60,359 nt of DNA. Source: Akkermansia sp. (GTDB lineage Bacteria > Verrucomicrobiota > Verrucomicrobiia > Verrucomicrobiales > Akkermansiaceae). Below are positions 50,772 to 60,057 of this stretch, piece by piece (the first letter of the stretch is position 1; each line of letters opens with the position of its first letter). A model generated the notes under the pieces. The model had not been told where the DNA came from, searched no databases, and saw only the letters and a program-made list of their open reading frames with translations. A program made the translations under genes and the position numbers. The stretch covers positions 1 to 60,359 of the forward strand of contig NZ_JAJBTT010000029.1 of assembly GCF_020860705.1 (NCBI RefSeq), given 5' to 3'.

Positions 50772-52424
50772 TTATTCGCGGAGCATTTTGGCCTTGGGCT
50801 GCGCCGGTTCCCCGGAATCCGTGCGGTAGTTGACGCGCAGTGCGTCCAGGAAGGGCTTGTGCCGGTCCAGGCGTTCCTTGAAGTTCGTGAAATCCTTGCG
50901 GTCGGGTTGCGTCCAGCCCAGTTCCGCCATGGCGAACATGCGCGGAAATACCATGTACTGCCATTTGGCCAGGGTGGTCATGTATTCGCTCCAGCAGCTT
51001 GCCTGCACGCCCAGGACGTTCTTTTCCTGTTCCGGGGTGAGGCCTTGCGGGACGGGGTTCATGTTATAGACCTTCTGCAGGGGAATGGTGGAGAATGTCG
51101 CCATTTCGTATTCGGGGCCCTCCGGATGGGGCCCCTCCTGCCGGATCAGGTAAGTGCTTTCAAAAGGGGTCATGATGACCTTGTTCCCGTTCTTGATGGC
51201 TTCTTTGGCGATGCCGGGATCGTGCCAGATCATCAGGGTGGCCGTCCTGGAAAGACCGCCTTCCCGGATTTCATCCCAGCCGATGATCTGCTTGCCGCGG
51301 GCGTTTGCAAGTTGTTCCACGCGGTGGATGAAGTAGCTCTGGAGCTCCTGTTCGTTTTTCAGGCCGTTTTTCTTCATCACCTCCTGGGCCTGTGGCGAGT
51401 TCTTCCACTGCTGCTTGGGGGCTTCGTCCCCGCCTATGTGGATGTAGGGGGAATCCGGGAAAAGCTGGCAGACTTCCTCCAGAATGCCGTCCAGGAACTT
51501 GAACGTGGGTTCCGTGGGGCTGAACGTGAAGGGAAGGATGCCCCAGCGCGTCGCCACCCGCGGCTTGTAGCCGGGAATGTCCTTGTTGCCGAATTCCGGG
51601 TAGGCCGTGATGGCTGCGGCGGCATGCCCCGGCGTTTCTATTTCCGGAACGATGGTGATGTGCCTGCGTCTGGCGTAGTCCACCAGTTCCTTCACTTCCT
51701 TCTGGGTATAGAAAAAGGTGAAGGGTTTTCCGTCCCCCTTGTTGCGGTTGCCGGGGATGGGGCTTTCAGGCCGGGTGGCCCCGATGGAAGTAAGCTTCGG
51801 GTATTTTTTGATTTCCAGCCGCCAGCCCTGGTCTTCCGTCAGGTGCCAGTGGATAGTGTTCACCTTGTACCGGGCAAGCAGGTCGATGATGGTTTTCAGC
51901 TCCGCAATGGAACGGGGATTGCGCCCGCTGTCAATCATGATGCCGCGCCAGGTGAAGCGCGGGCTGTCCGTGATGGTCATGCAGGGAAGGGCCCAGTGGC
52001 CGGCGGCGTCTTTTTCCAGGGATTGCTGGAGGGTCTGCGCCGCATAGAAGGCTCCGGCGGGAGAAGTGCATTCAATGGTGACGCCTTGCGTGGTGACCTT
52101 GATGGAATACCATTCCGGAGACGGGAAAGCGTCTTTTTTCAGGAGAATCTGCACGGCATTTGCCGCAGAAGGGGCCGGGGCGACCTTGATGTGATGGATG
52201 TTGTTGGAGAATCCCGTCACGAAGGAGGCAAGGCATGCCTTGTCTCCGGTTTTGGAGAGGGGCAGCGTGGTGTTGACCAGAAACCCTGGCTTGTCCTTTT
52301 CCACATCCAGCACTGACGGAAGGGGAATGATGGCCGGATCGCCCGGTACGGGCTTGGAGGGGAGGGAAAAGGCGGCGGAGGCGGACAAGAGGCCGGCGGC
52401 TAAAAAGAGGCTTCTGGGAAACAT
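50772..52424 (-). CDS. Secreted GH20 beta-N-acetylhexosaminidase
   Basis: A 550-residue exo-enzyme that removes terminal beta-GlcNAc or GalNAc from glycans. A signal peptide (MFPRSLFLAAGLLSASAAFS) is followed by the GH20b domain and a TIM barrel. The catalytic Asp-Glu pair is at about 333-334 in IHIGGDEAPKQQW; WHLTEDQGWRLEIKKYP and IVPEIETPGHA are barrel motifs. I chose the ATG at 52424: the in-frame TTG at 52484 is the -35 box of the promoter. Expected to work on mucin or milk glycans, giving sugars for the 1-kinase at 39.4 kb. Confidence 0.93.
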   Translation of the reverse strand: MFPRSLFLAAGLLSASAAFSLPSKPVPGDPAIIPLPSVLDVEKDKPGFLVNTTLPLSKTGDKACLASFVTGFSNNIHHIKVAPAPSAANAVQILLKKDAFPSPEWYSIKVTTQGVTIECTSPAGAFYAAQTLQQSLEKDAAGHWALPCMTITDSPRFTWRGIMIDSGRNPRSIAELKTIIDLLARYKVNTIHWHLTEDQGWRLEIKKYPKLTSIGATRPESPIPGNRNKGDGKPFTFFYTQKEVKELVDYARRRHITIVPEIETPGHAAAAITAYPEFGNKDIPGYKPRVATRWGILPFTFSPTEPTFKFLDGILEEVCQLFPDSPYIHIGGDEAPKQQWKNSPQAQEVMKKNGLKNEQELQSYFIHRVEQLANARGKQIIGWDEIREGGLSRTATLMIWHDPGIAKEAIKNGNKVIMTPFESTYLIRQEGPHPEGPEYEMATFSTIPLQKVYNMNPVPQGLTPEQEKNVLGVQASCWSEYMTTLAKWQYMVFPRMFAMAELGWTQPDRKDFTNFKERLDRHKPFLDALRVNYRTDSGEPAQPKAKMLRE

Positions 52425-52455
52425 GACGGAAAAAGGGGAGGAAAAAGTTTCACCG

Positions 52456-52484
52456 TGAATAATATATTCCAGGGAACTGCGCAA
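52456..52484 (-). promoter_or_regulatory. Promoter of the GH20 gene
   Basis: Minus-strand TTGCGC (52484-52479), 17-bp spacer, TATTCA (52461-52456). The leader of about 25 nt is pyrimidine-rich with no Shine-Dalgarno. Confidence 0.55.
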
Positions 52485-52615
52485 GACAACTTTACGGGGT
52501 TTGCCTTGGATGGAATAAGAAGGGCCTTTCCCCGGTGCCGGGAATGGCCGGAACGCCGCAGGACCGATGCCGTGAAGTGGATGCCCGGAAATCCGGCAAT
52601 ATCCAATGGAACAGG

Positions 52616-54142
52616 TTATTTCAGGATGATGGAAGTGGTTCCGGGTTTGATGGTGTATTTTTTGCCGTTGATCACGAGGGAATAAGGGTTGTTGCTGCTG
52701 ACGTCAACGGTATTCGTTCCGTCAAAAACCACGTCGGTCGTGGTGGTGCCGAAGTGGAGGTTTTTCAATCCGTGCCTGCCTTTCTCCTTGTTCAATCTCC
52801 AGTGGACTTCATTCCGGGGCGCAGAGACCTGATGGAAGCCCAGGACGTTTTCAATGAAGAGGGAAATGGGCCCCAGCGCCGACCAGCCGCAAAATTCCGG
52901 ACGGGCCCTGCGGCCATATTCCGTGGACGGTTCGTTGGAACTGGGGCTGTAGCATTCCCAGATCGTATGGGGTTCCATACCGTGGTAAGCGGCAAGCTGC
53001 TGGCGGACGATTTTTTCAGCTATCCTGTCGGCTTCTGCATGGTAGCCGTATCCTTCAAGCGCCTTGACGGTCATGTACGTCGTAGGCAGCCAGATGCCGC
53101 CGCGCCAGTAGTCCCCTGTTTGGTCATGGTAATCCTTATCCCGGCGGGAGAGCGTGGGGGTGGGGTAGTCTCCGCCGAATTCCTGCGGATCCAGAAGGTG
53201 TTTTACCATCCTTTCCGCCTGGGCCGGTGAGGCAACTCCGGCTAACAGCGGCCAATAGGAGGCCATCGTTCTGATGCGGCAGGGCTGTTTGTCTTCTATT
53301 GCTACATCATAATAGAATCCGTCCTGTTCGTCCCAGTAGAGTTCGTTGATTTTGTCTTTCAGCTTGTTGTAGATGGTCCTCCATTTCCCGGCTGCGTCCG
53401 TATTGCCCAGTGATTCCTCCATTTGGGCAATGCAGCGTGCGCTCAGGGCCTGCTGGGAAATGGCGTCAATCCATAAAATCTTATTGAAGCCGCCGGCGTC
53501 CCGGCCTCTGGGCGTGTTGTCCATGCCGCTGGCGCGCCCCGTCCATGTAAAACCATCTTCACCGATGGCGTTCAAGTGGATGTTTTGGGGGGAGCATTCG
53601 AAACGTTCCCCCGCTTTGGCATGGGAAAACCAGTCAAAATGTTTTTGGAGGTACTGTTGCTGATTCAGGATTTCATGAAGGCGGTTTTTGTTTCCGGTAA
53701 AGTCGTAATATTCTTTTTCAACCCAGGCAAATAACGGAGGGTTGTCAACGAAGTGAATGAGAAGCGGAGTTTTTACCTTATCCCAGATGGGCTTGTAGAG
53801 GTTGTCCATGCTTTTCTCTCCGGGAAATGAATTCGGCGCATACTTGGCAAAAAGCATCATGAAGCAGGTATCCCAAATCCAGATTTGATCTTCGTAGCAG
53901 TTTTCATCCATGTAGGGCGACCCCGGAAGGCCCTCGGGGCCTCTTCTTACCCGTCCGGCCGCGATTTCCCATGTTTTATGGTAAAGGTCCACAAGTTTTT
54001 TATCGGGGTAAACCGGCTGGGGAATTTCCTCTTTCCAGTTTTCCTTGATGCAGCTGTCATGATGGGCCGTCGCTCCAAAACCCTGCATGCAGGCAATTGC
54101 CCCCAGGATGACGCCGCATGCTGTCTGCAAGAAATATTTCAT
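52616..54142 (-). CDS. Secreted (alpha/alpha)6 glycoside hydrolase, GH63-like
   Basis: A 508-residue enzyme with a signal peptide (MKYFLQTACGVILGAIACMQ) and a six-hairpin barrel. YEDQIWIWDTCFMMLFAKYA and GRDAGGFNKILWIDAISQQAL carry acidic residues likely to act in catalysis, and GDYWRGGIWLPTTYMTVKAL is typical of the C-terminal barrel of GH63/GH37-type inverting alpha-glycosidases. A short beta domain ends the protein. GH63 members cleave alpha-glucose or alpha-mannose linkages. A TATACT -10 box ends 4 bp before the ATG at 54142, which decides the start. It follows the same-strand order into GH20. Confidence 0.78.
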   Translation of the reverse strand: MKYFLQTACGVILGAIACMQGFGATAHHDSCIKENWKEEIPQPVYPDKKLVDLYHKTWEIAAGRVRRGPEGLPGSPYMDENCYEDQIWIWDTCFMMLFAKYAPNSFPGEKSMDNLYKPIWDKVKTPLLIHFVDNPPLFAWVEKEYYDFTGNKNRLHEILNQQQYLQKHFDWFSHAKAGERFECSPQNIHLNAIGEDGFTWTGRASGMDNTPRGRDAGGFNKILWIDAISQQALSARCIAQMEESLGNTDAAGKWRTIYNKLKDKINELYWDEQDGFYYDVAIEDKQPCRIRTMASYWPLLAGVASPAQAERMVKHLLDPQEFGGDYPTPTLSRRDKDYHDQTGDYWRGGIWLPTTYMTVKALEGYGYHAEADRIAEKIVRQQLAAYHGMEPHTIWECYSPSSNEPSTEYGRRARPEFCGWSALGPISLFIENVLGFHQVSAPRNEVHWRLNKEKGRHGLKNLHFGTTTTDVVFDGTNTVDVSSNNPYSLVINGKKYTIKPGTTSIILK

Positions 54143-54371
54143 TTCCAGTATACGGTTAAAGAGGCGGGAAAATATCGTTTTTTCTCCTCGCATGGCGGGT
54201 TGAACACTTTTCCGTGCCGTCACATTCTTCTGGCGGGTCAATGATAAGAGCATGGACCTGTCCTCCGGAACATCAGGATCACTGAGGGCGGCGTTGCCGC
54301 TGGAAGAATGGACGCAAGGCAGCAGCATGGCGGCAAAGGGAAAACGATTCTTTCCGTCAACATGGAACAAG

Positions 54372-54421
54372 AAAAAAGGGGAGCGTCTCTCTTCCGGCTT
54401 TTACCTTCATGAGACGCCCCC
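54372..54421 (-). terminator. Rho-independent terminator of the lysA operon
   Basis: GCGTCTC pairs with GAGACGC, extended by GGGG/CCCC with one bulged A, and on the minus strand is followed by a run of six T. The stop codon of lysA is about 30 bp before it. Confidence 0.85.
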
Positions 54422-54451
54422 TGAAAGAGAGGAAAGATGGAATGCGGGAGA

Positions 54452-55741
54452 TTATTCCGGAATGGATTCCCCCCGGATGATATCTTCCCAGGTCTGGCGG
54501 GTGCGGATAATGCTCCACTGGCTGCCGTCCACCAGGACTTCTTCCGCCATGGGGCGGGAATTGTAATTGGAGGACATGGAAAAACCGTAGGCTCCGGCGG
54601 ACAGTACGGCCAGGAGTTCTCCCTGGCGCACGTCCGTCATGTTCCTGTTCTGGGCCAGAAAGTCCCCGGATTCACAGATGGGGCCCACGACGTCCGTGGT
54701 GATGCAGGATTCGGAAAGGTGTTCCTTTACCGGAATGATTTCATGGTAACCTTGGTAGAGGGCGGGGCGGATGAGGTCGTTCATGCCGGCGTCCACGATT
54801 TTAAAGGTCTTGGCCTTTCCCGCCTTTTCATACAGGCAGCGGGTAATGAGCGCGCCGGCGTTCCCCACGATGAGGCGCCCCGGTTCCACGATGATGTGCA
54901 GCCCCAGAGGCTGAAGAGTGGGCATGACGGCCTGGGCGTACGTGCTCAGCGTGAGTTGGGCGCAATCTTCGTTCCACCATTCCTGGACGCCGGAATCCAG
55001 CGTGTTCTGGTAAACGATCCCGATGCCCCCGCCGATGGAGAAGAATTCAATGCCGTGCTTTTCTTTGAGCGCGGCGGCCAGCGGGGCCACTTTCCTGACG
55101 GCTTCCAGGAAGGGCTTCGCCTGGGTGAGCTGGGAGCCGATGTGCATTTGCAGCCCCTTCAAGTGAAGGTTCGGAAGTTCGCGGGCCGCCATCTCGTAAA
55201 GGGATTCGATGCGTTCAAAGTCCACGCCGAATTTGTTTTCAGCCTTCCCGGTAGTGATGTATTTGTGCGTTCCCGCCTCCACGTTGGGATTGACGCGCAC
55301 GGCTACCGGGGCTTTCACTCCCATGGATGCGGCGATGGCGTCAATGGCGCGCAGTTCCGCCTCAGACTCCACATTGAAGCAGTAAATGCCCTGTTCCAGC
55401 GCGTAGCGGATTTCCGGCTCCGTTTTTCCCACGCCGGCATAGGTGCATTTGGCCGGGTCTCCCCCGGCCTTGATGACGCGGAAGAGTTCGCCGCCGGAAA
55501 CGATGTCGAACCCTGCGCCGTTGCGGGCCATGAGGTTCAGGATGGCGATATTGGAGCAGGCCTTGACGGCATAGGCCACTTCCGCGTGAAGGGGCGCCAG
55601 GGCCTCCCTGAGGCGGTGGAAATGGTTCAGAATGGTCTGCTTGCTGTAAACGTACAGGGGAGTGCCTTCCTTGTCCGCCAGTTCCTGGAGGTTGACGTTT
55701 TCACAGTAGAGCGTGCCGTTTTTATAAGCGAATGAGTGCAT
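54452..55741 (-). CDS. lysA: Diaminopimelate decarboxylase
   Basis: A 429-residue PLP enzyme making L-lysine from meso-diaminopimelate. The PLP Lys is in EVAYAVKACSN, the Gly-rich phosphate site is in FFSIGGGIGI, and VEPGRLIVGNAG and GPICESGDFLA are the further group IV decarboxylase motifs. It starts 3 bp after the AI-2E family gene and ends the minus-strand operon HAD - AI-2E - lysA with a strong terminator. Confidence 0.93.
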   Translation of the reverse strand: MHSFAYKNGTLYCENVNLQELADKEGTPLYVYSKQTILNHFHRLREALAPLHAEVAYAVKACSNIAILNLMARNGAGFDIVSGGELFRVIKAGGDPAKCTYAGVGKTEPEIRYALEQGIYCFNVESEAELRAIDAIAASMGVKAPVAVRVNPNVEAGTHKYITTGKAENKFGVDFERIESLYEMAARELPNLHLKGLQMHIGSQLTQAKPFLEAVRKVAPLAAALKEKHGIEFFSIGGGIGIVYQNTLDSGVQEWWNEDCAQLTLSTYAQAVMPTLQPLGLHIIVEPGRLIVGNAGALITRCLYEKAGKAKTFKIVDAGMNDLIRPALYQGYHEIIPVKEHLSESCITTDVVGPICESGDFLAQNRNMTDVRQGELLAVLSAGAYGFSMSSNYNSRPMAEEVLVDGSQWSIIRTRQTWEDIIRGESIPE

Positions 55742-55744
55742 GGG

Positions 55745-56857
55745 TTATTCCTTGGTTGTGCTTTCGTTGGTTTTCCCGGAATGGAGAGGAGGGAGCGGGA
55801 ATCTGGGCGTAGGAGGGTTGTCAATGAGCTGCGCGATCCAGGCGAGGTCCTTGGAGCTTTCCAGACCCAGCTTGATCAGCATGGTGATGGGGACGGCCAG
55901 AAGCATGCCGATGGGGCCCCATACCCATCCCCAGAAGATGACGGAGAGCAGAACCATGCTGGTCACGATGCCGAACTGGCGGCCCAGCAGCATAGGTTCC
56001 AGGCAGCTTCCCAGCGCCGTATTGATCACCAGGTAGCCCCCGGCTACGATAATGCCGGCGGTGGGGCTGATCAGAAGCAGGGCGAGCAGGGTGGGGGGGA
56101 TGGCCGCGATGATGGAGCCAAAGGTGGGAATGAAGTTGAGCGCGAAGGCTACAATGCCCCATAGCAGCGGAAAGTCCACCCTCATGTAGTAGCAGAGCAG
56201 GAAGGCCAGCAAGCCCGTGGCGGCGCTGATGAATGTCTTAATGATCAGGTATTTCTGAACTCCGGTCAGGGCCTTGGAGAATTTGCGGATGCCTGTGTCG
56301 CTGTTATTCCCCAGCTTGTTGATATTCATCCGGAAGAGGGGGGCTTCTCCCAGGAAGAAGGTCATCAGGATCAGAATCAGGGTGGTGAACGTCAGCATGG
56401 AGGCGAGCTGCCCCATGACACCCGTGGAAAAGGCTACAATGCGCTGACCGTTAAGTAGGTCCGGAAGTTCCTGGAGCATCTGGTCCGCCAGGTTGTTCCA
56501 GTCATGCTCTATCAGGAAGGTGCGGAGGTCATGGATTTTTTCCATCAGCATGGGCTGATATTTGTTTGTAACGGTTTTGGCGAGATCCTGTCCCAGGTAC
56601 TGGGCCAGATAACCCAATCCCACCAGGATCCCAAAGTCCATGATAACGGTGAAGGCCACCGCCAGCCAGTGCGGGAAATGAAGACGGCGTTTGAAAAAGG
56701 TGGTCAGCGGATAGCTGACGATCGCCAGGAAGCCGGACAGGACGACGGGAAGCAGCACCGGCTTCCCCGCCTGCAGGCCGGCCGTGATGACGATGACGCT
56801 GGCGAGCATGAGCAGGATTTTCAGGCCCTCTTTTCCTGATTCTTTTTGAGAAGTCAT
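55745..56857 (-). CDS. AI-2E family (PerM-like) membrane protein
   Basis: A 370-residue inner-membrane protein with about eight hydrophobic segments: two pairs near the N terminus, a soluble middle part (about residues 80-150), and a C-terminal group containing AFALNFIPTFGSIIAAIPP and GCLEPMLLGRQFG. These are typical motifs of the AI-2E/UPF0118 exporter family. Despite the name most members have unknown substrates; some are Na+/H+ antiporters. The ATG at 56857 gives the usual short cytosolic start. Middle gene of the lysA operon. Confidence 0.85.
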   Translation of the reverse strand: MTSQKESGKEGLKILLMLASVIVITAGLQAGKPVLLPVVLSGFLAIVSYPLTTFFKRRLHFPHWLAVAFTVIMDFGILVGLGYLAQYLGQDLAKTVTNKYQPMLMEKIHDLRTFLIEHDWNNLADQMLQELPDLLNGQRIVAFSTGVMGQLASMLTFTTLILILMTFFLGEAPLFRMNINKLGNNSDTGIRKFSKALTGVQKYLIIKTFISAATGLLAFLLCYYMRVDFPLLWGIVAFALNFIPTFGSIIAAIPPTLLALLLISPTAGIIVAGGYLVINTALGSCLEPMLLGRQFGIVTSMVLLSVIFWGWVWGPIGMLLAVPITMLIKLGLESSKDLAWIAQLIDNPPTPRFPLPPLHSGKTNESTTKE

Positions 56858-56916
56858 TGAAGGATTGGTTTTAACGGGGTGAGTAATGGTGTCTGATTTC
56901 CTGCGGGATTGCAATA

Positions 56917-57594
56917 TTAAAGGCCTTCATTTCCTTCATGAAGGGGCGCATGTTCCCGGAAAAAACGGTCCAGGTCGTCAAAGCGGGTCAGGAGGTAGTC
57001 CGGCTTTCGTGCTTCAAGCCCTTTCACATCCGCTTCCGGAGCCCATCCGGCGGCAAGAATGCGGATGGGAACGGCGCGGCATGCGTCCACGTCCGTGGGG
57101 GAGTCTCCAATGTAAATGGCGTCTGCGGCGGAAGAATCCAGGCGGTTCAGCGCCCGTCTGATGCGGTCCGGTTTCACGCCGCCCTCCGCGGAGCCCGTTT
57201 CCAGGATGGGAAAGAACTCGGACAGGTGGAAAAATTGAAGGGAAATGTCTGCGCTTTCCAGGCGTTTGCCGGTGACCATGGCCAGCCGGATGCCGCGGCT
57301 GCGGAGGGTGCCCAGCAGTTCGGCCGTTCCGGGGAAGGGGGCGGGAGCCAGCTCCGGATGCAGTTCGCGGTAATAGCGGATGAACAATTCCCTGCCCTGT
57401 TCGTGCAGCTCCGGCTTTCCGGGAAGCAGTCTTTGGATAACCCCCAGGTCGTCCGGTCCGAACTGGCGTTCGATTTCTTCATCCGTCACCTTTCTGCCGT
57501 CCAGATCCCACACGGCGCGGCGGAAGGCTTCCCGGCACAGGGGTATGGTGTCCGCAAGAGTTCCGTCGAAGTCAAAAATGGCGGTTTTGATCAT
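56917..57594 (-). CDS. HAD-superfamily phosphatase, phosphoglycolate-phosphatase-like
   Basis: A 225-residue HAD IA hydrolase: FDFDGTLADTIPLCREAF with the nucleophile Asp and acid Asp, MVTGKR, and YIGDSPTDVDACRA. A C1 helical cap follows the first motif. Substrate likely 2-phosphoglycolate or a related phosphate ester. I use the ATG at 57594 as start; the in-frame TTG at 57630 is the -35 box. First gene of the operon with the AI-2E and lysA genes. It is related to, but not the same type as, the HAD gene at 24.1 kb. Confidence 0.85.
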   Translation of the reverse strand: MIKTAIFDFDGTLADTIPLCREAFRRAVWDLDGRKVTDEEIERQFGPDDLGVIQRLLPGKPELHEQGRELFIRYYRELHPELAPAPFPGTAELLGTLRSRGIRLAMVTGKRLESADISLQFFHLSEFFPILETGSAEGGVKPDRIRRALNRLDSSAADAIYIGDSPTDVDACRAVPIRILAAGWAPEADVKGLEARKPDYLLTRFDDLDRFFREHAPLHEGNEGL

Positions 57595-57601
57595 CAGCCG
57601 T

Positions 57602-57630
57602 ACCCTACATGCCGCCTGCGGAGGGTTCAA
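57602..57630 (-). promoter_or_regulatory. Promoter of the HAD - AI-2E - lysA operon
   Basis: Minus-strand TTGAAC (57630-57625), 17-bp spacer, TAGGGT (57607-57602), 7 bp to the ATG at 57594. Predicted leaderless. Confidence 0.6.
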
Positions 57631-57748
57631 GGGGAAAGCCGTGCCGCAATAGTCATGATGACGCTGGGGACCGTCCTGAAACCCGGCAGACGTGTCATCC
57701 CGCGGGTATAGGTCAACGTTCCGGGGTTCCGGGCGTTCTAATTCCCTT

Positions 57749-59053
57749 ATGCACGGAAAGGCTCCAAAAGTTTATTTATCCCTGTGGAGCGTGATTGCAT
57801 TGGGAATAGGTTCCATGGTGGGGGCGGGAATATTCGCCCTCATGGGGCAGGCGACCCTGATGGCCGGCAAAAATGTATACTGGTCCTTTGTGCTGGGGGG
57901 CGTCGCCGCCCTGCTTTCCGGTTATACCTACGCGAAGCTGGGTTCCCGTTATCCCCGTTCCGGCGGAATTATGGATTATTTCAACGAGGCTTTTTCCCAC
58001 AAGACCCTGTCCGGCGCGCTGACGCTGATTTACCTGGGGACACTGGTGATTACCGTGGCCCTGGTGGCCAAGTCTTTCGGGGCGTATGCGTCCCGGCTGT
58101 TTTTGCGGGATGAATTGACGAACAACTATTCCATCGCTCTTTTCGCCAGCGTGGCCATTCTGCTGCTGGGCGCTTTAAACATGGGAGGAGCCAGGGCCGT
58201 AGGGAAGTCTGAGGTGGTGATGGTGGCGTTCAAGCTGTTGATTCTGACGATTTTGATGCTTGCCAGCTTCGGCTCTTCCGTGCCGGTGGGGGCGGATCCC
58301 ATTCCGGTGAAGGGGCTGGACGGACTGCTGGGGAGTGTGGGGCTGACGTTTTTTGCCTTTGCCGGCTATGGCATGATGGCCAATACGGCGGGCAATTTGC
58401 AGAATCCGGCTAAAACGCTGCCCAAGGCCATTTTTCTGGCGATAGGCATCGTGCTGGTATTGTACCTGGTGCTTTCCTACGTGGTACTGACCAATGTTCC
58501 CGCCACCTCCCTGGAAAGCCATACGGAAACCGCCGTGGCGCAGGCCGCCTATCCCGTACTGGGCGTGTGGGGGTTCATGGCCGTATCCGTAGCGGCGCTG
58601 ATTGCCACGGCGTCAGCCATTAACGCCACCATGTTCAGCATGCTGGACATTTCCAGGGCCCTGGCCCGCAACGGCCAGCTTGGGGCCATCTTCAAGCAGC
58701 CCTTCTGGGGCAACGGAACGGAAGGCTTTTTTTATCTTCTGCTGGGCATTCTGGTGATGACGAATGCCTTCAATCTGGTAGCCATCGCCAATTTGGCGGG
58801 GGCGTGCTTCCTTATCAGTTACCTGGCGGTGTTCGTTGCCCATTGGCGGCTCCGGAAAGAGACGAGGGGAAACGGCCTGCTTATTATCATGGGATTCCTG
58901 GTGATGCTGTTTATTCTGGGGGCTTTCTTCTACCAGATGTTCTTTAGCCAGCCTTACCTGATTCCGCTGATTATCCTGTTTGTAGCCGCTTGTTTCATCC
59001 TGGAATTCATGATCCGCAGGAAGATGGAGCAGGAAGTTCCCAAGGCGCCCTAG
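57749..59053 (+). CDS. APC-family amino acid permease
   Basis: A 434-residue inner-membrane transporter with about twelve helices. The first helix has GIGSMVGAGIFALMG, the unwound substrate-binding segment of the APC fold; FFAFAGYGMMANTAGNLQNPAKTLPKAI is the sixth-helix region of the same family. Such proteins take up amino acids or exchange them. The ATG at 57749 is preferred because upstream residues are Arg/Ser-rich and not membrane-like. Convergent with thiG. Confidence 0.87.
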   Translation: MHGKAPKVYLSLWSVIALGIGSMVGAGIFALMGQATLMAGKNVYWSFVLGGVAALLSGYTYAKLGSRYPRSGGIMDYFNEAFSHKTLSGALTLIYLGTLVITVALVAKSFGAYASRLFLRDELTNNYSIALFASVAILLLGALNMGGARAVGKSEVVMVAFKLLILTILMLASFGSSVPVGADPIPVKGLDGLLGSVGLTFFAFAGYGMMANTAGNLQNPAKTLPKAIFLAIGIVLVLYLVLSYVVLTNVPATSLESHTETAVAQAAYPVLGVWGFMAVSVAALIATASAINATMFSMLDISRALARNGQLGAIFKQPFWGNGTEGFFYLLLGILVMTNAFNLVAIANLAGACFLISYLAVFVAHWRLRKETRGNGLLIIMGFLVMLFILGAFFYQMFFSQPYLIPLIILFVAACFILEFMIRRKMEQEVPKAP

Positions 59054-59094
59054 GCTATGGCGGAAGAGAAGCGTTTTTCCGGATTCCTGTCCTT

Positions 59095-59877
59095 TTAATG
59101 CAGGAAGGAGGTTAGGGGGCTGGTGGCTGCGGCCTTGCCGGAGACGGAGGGAAGGCCGGCCAGGTAGGCCATGCGTCCGGCGCGGCAGGCCAGCGCGAAC
59201 GCTTCCGCCATGCAGGCGGGATCGCCGGAGGCGGCAATGGCCGTATTGACGAGCACGGCGTCCGCTCCCATTTCCAGGGCTTCTGCCGCGTGGCTGGGTG
59301 CTCCCAGCCCGGCGTCCACCACCACGGGCACGACGGCTTGTTCAATGATGATGTTAATCAGCTCCCTGGTCAGTACGCCCTTGTTGGTGCCGATGGGAGC
59401 CCCAAGAGGCATGACGGCCGCCGCTCCGGCTTCCTGGAGGCGTTTGGCCAGCACGGGATCTGCGTTGATGTAGGGAAGCACCGTGAAGCCTTCCCTGACC
59501 AGGATTTCCGCTGCCTTGAGCGTTTCAATGGGGTCCGGCATCAGGTACTGGGCGTCTGGATGGATTTCCAGCTTGATCCAGTTGGGAAGTCCGGCGGCTG
59601 TAGCCAGGCGGGCCAGGCGCACGGCCTCTTCCGCCGTAGTGGCTCCGCTGGTGTTCGGAAGAAGGAGGTATTTTTCCGGATCAATGAAGTCCAGAATATT
59701 GGCGGCGGGATCATGGCTGCCCGTCAGGTCCGCCCGGCGCAGAGCTACCGTTACGATTTGGGAGCCGGAAGATTCCAGAGCTTCTTTCATGCTCTCATTG
59801 GAGGAAAATTTGCCCGTTCCCATCATCAGGCGTGAGGTGAATTGACGGTCGGCTATCTGCAAAGGTGTATCTGTCAT
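59095..59877 (-). CDS. thiG: Thiazole synthase
   Basis: A 260-residue enzyme that makes the thiazole phosphate of thiamine from DXP, dehydroglycine and ThiS-thiocarboxylate. The Schiff-base Lys lies in [10 protein letters not shown], and [29 protein letters not shown] and [28 protein letters not shown] are family blocks. I chose the ATG at 59877 as a promoter lies directly upstream and the in-frame TTG at 59916 is its -35 box. No TPP riboswitch or other thi gene is visible in the window. Confidence 0.92.
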   Translation of the reverse strand: MTDTPLQIADRQFTSRLMMGTGKFSSNESMKEALESSGSQIVTVALRRADLTGSHDPAANILDFIDPEKYLLLPNTSGATTAEEAVRLARLATAAGLPNWIKLEIHPDAQYLMPDPIETLKAAEILVREGFTVLPYINADPVLAKRLQEAGAAAVMPLGAPIGTNKGVLTRELINIIIEQAVVPVVVDAGLGAPSHAAEALEMGADAVLVNTAIAASGDPACMAEAFALACRAGRMAYLAGLPSVSGKAAATSPLTSFLH

Positions 59878-59887
59878 TGCGGAAGGA

Positions 59888-59916
59888 AGGGTAACCCCGC
59901 TTTCTTTTCCAGGCAA
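59888..59916 (-). promoter_or_regulatory. Promoter of thiG
   Basis: Minus-strand TTGCCT (59916-59911), 17-bp spacer, TACCCT (59893-59888), then 10 bp to the ATG. Confidence 0.55.
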
Positions 59917-59929
59917 GGGAGAATGGAGA

Positions 59930-60057
59930 AAAAGGCGGCTCTGGAAGCTGGCTTTTCAAACGGGAGCGCGTGAAGAAACGGGGCTTTGTATGGGGCCGCC
60001 GCGGCTTCCTGTTTTCCTGCCGACCCGGCAGGATTTGCAAGGAGGGGAAAGCTTGCT
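59930..60057. other. Intergenic sequence before the tandem repeat
   Basis: Upstream region of thiG with a compact inverted repeat CCTGCCGACCCGGCAGG near 60017-60033. No gene or known riboswitch seen. Confidence 0.35.

Noticed and set aside
49641..52316. Very long plus-strand open frame (about 890 codons)
   Set aside because: It runs antisense through fbaA and the GH20 gene, both well-supported. Its translation is rich in Gly, His and Arg without any domain pattern: a shadow due to high GC.
59878..60057. TPP riboswitch upstream of thiG
   Set aside because: I looked for the conserved CTGAGA and ACCTGATC-type segments on the minus strand and did not find them; the promoter also lies almost at the ATG.
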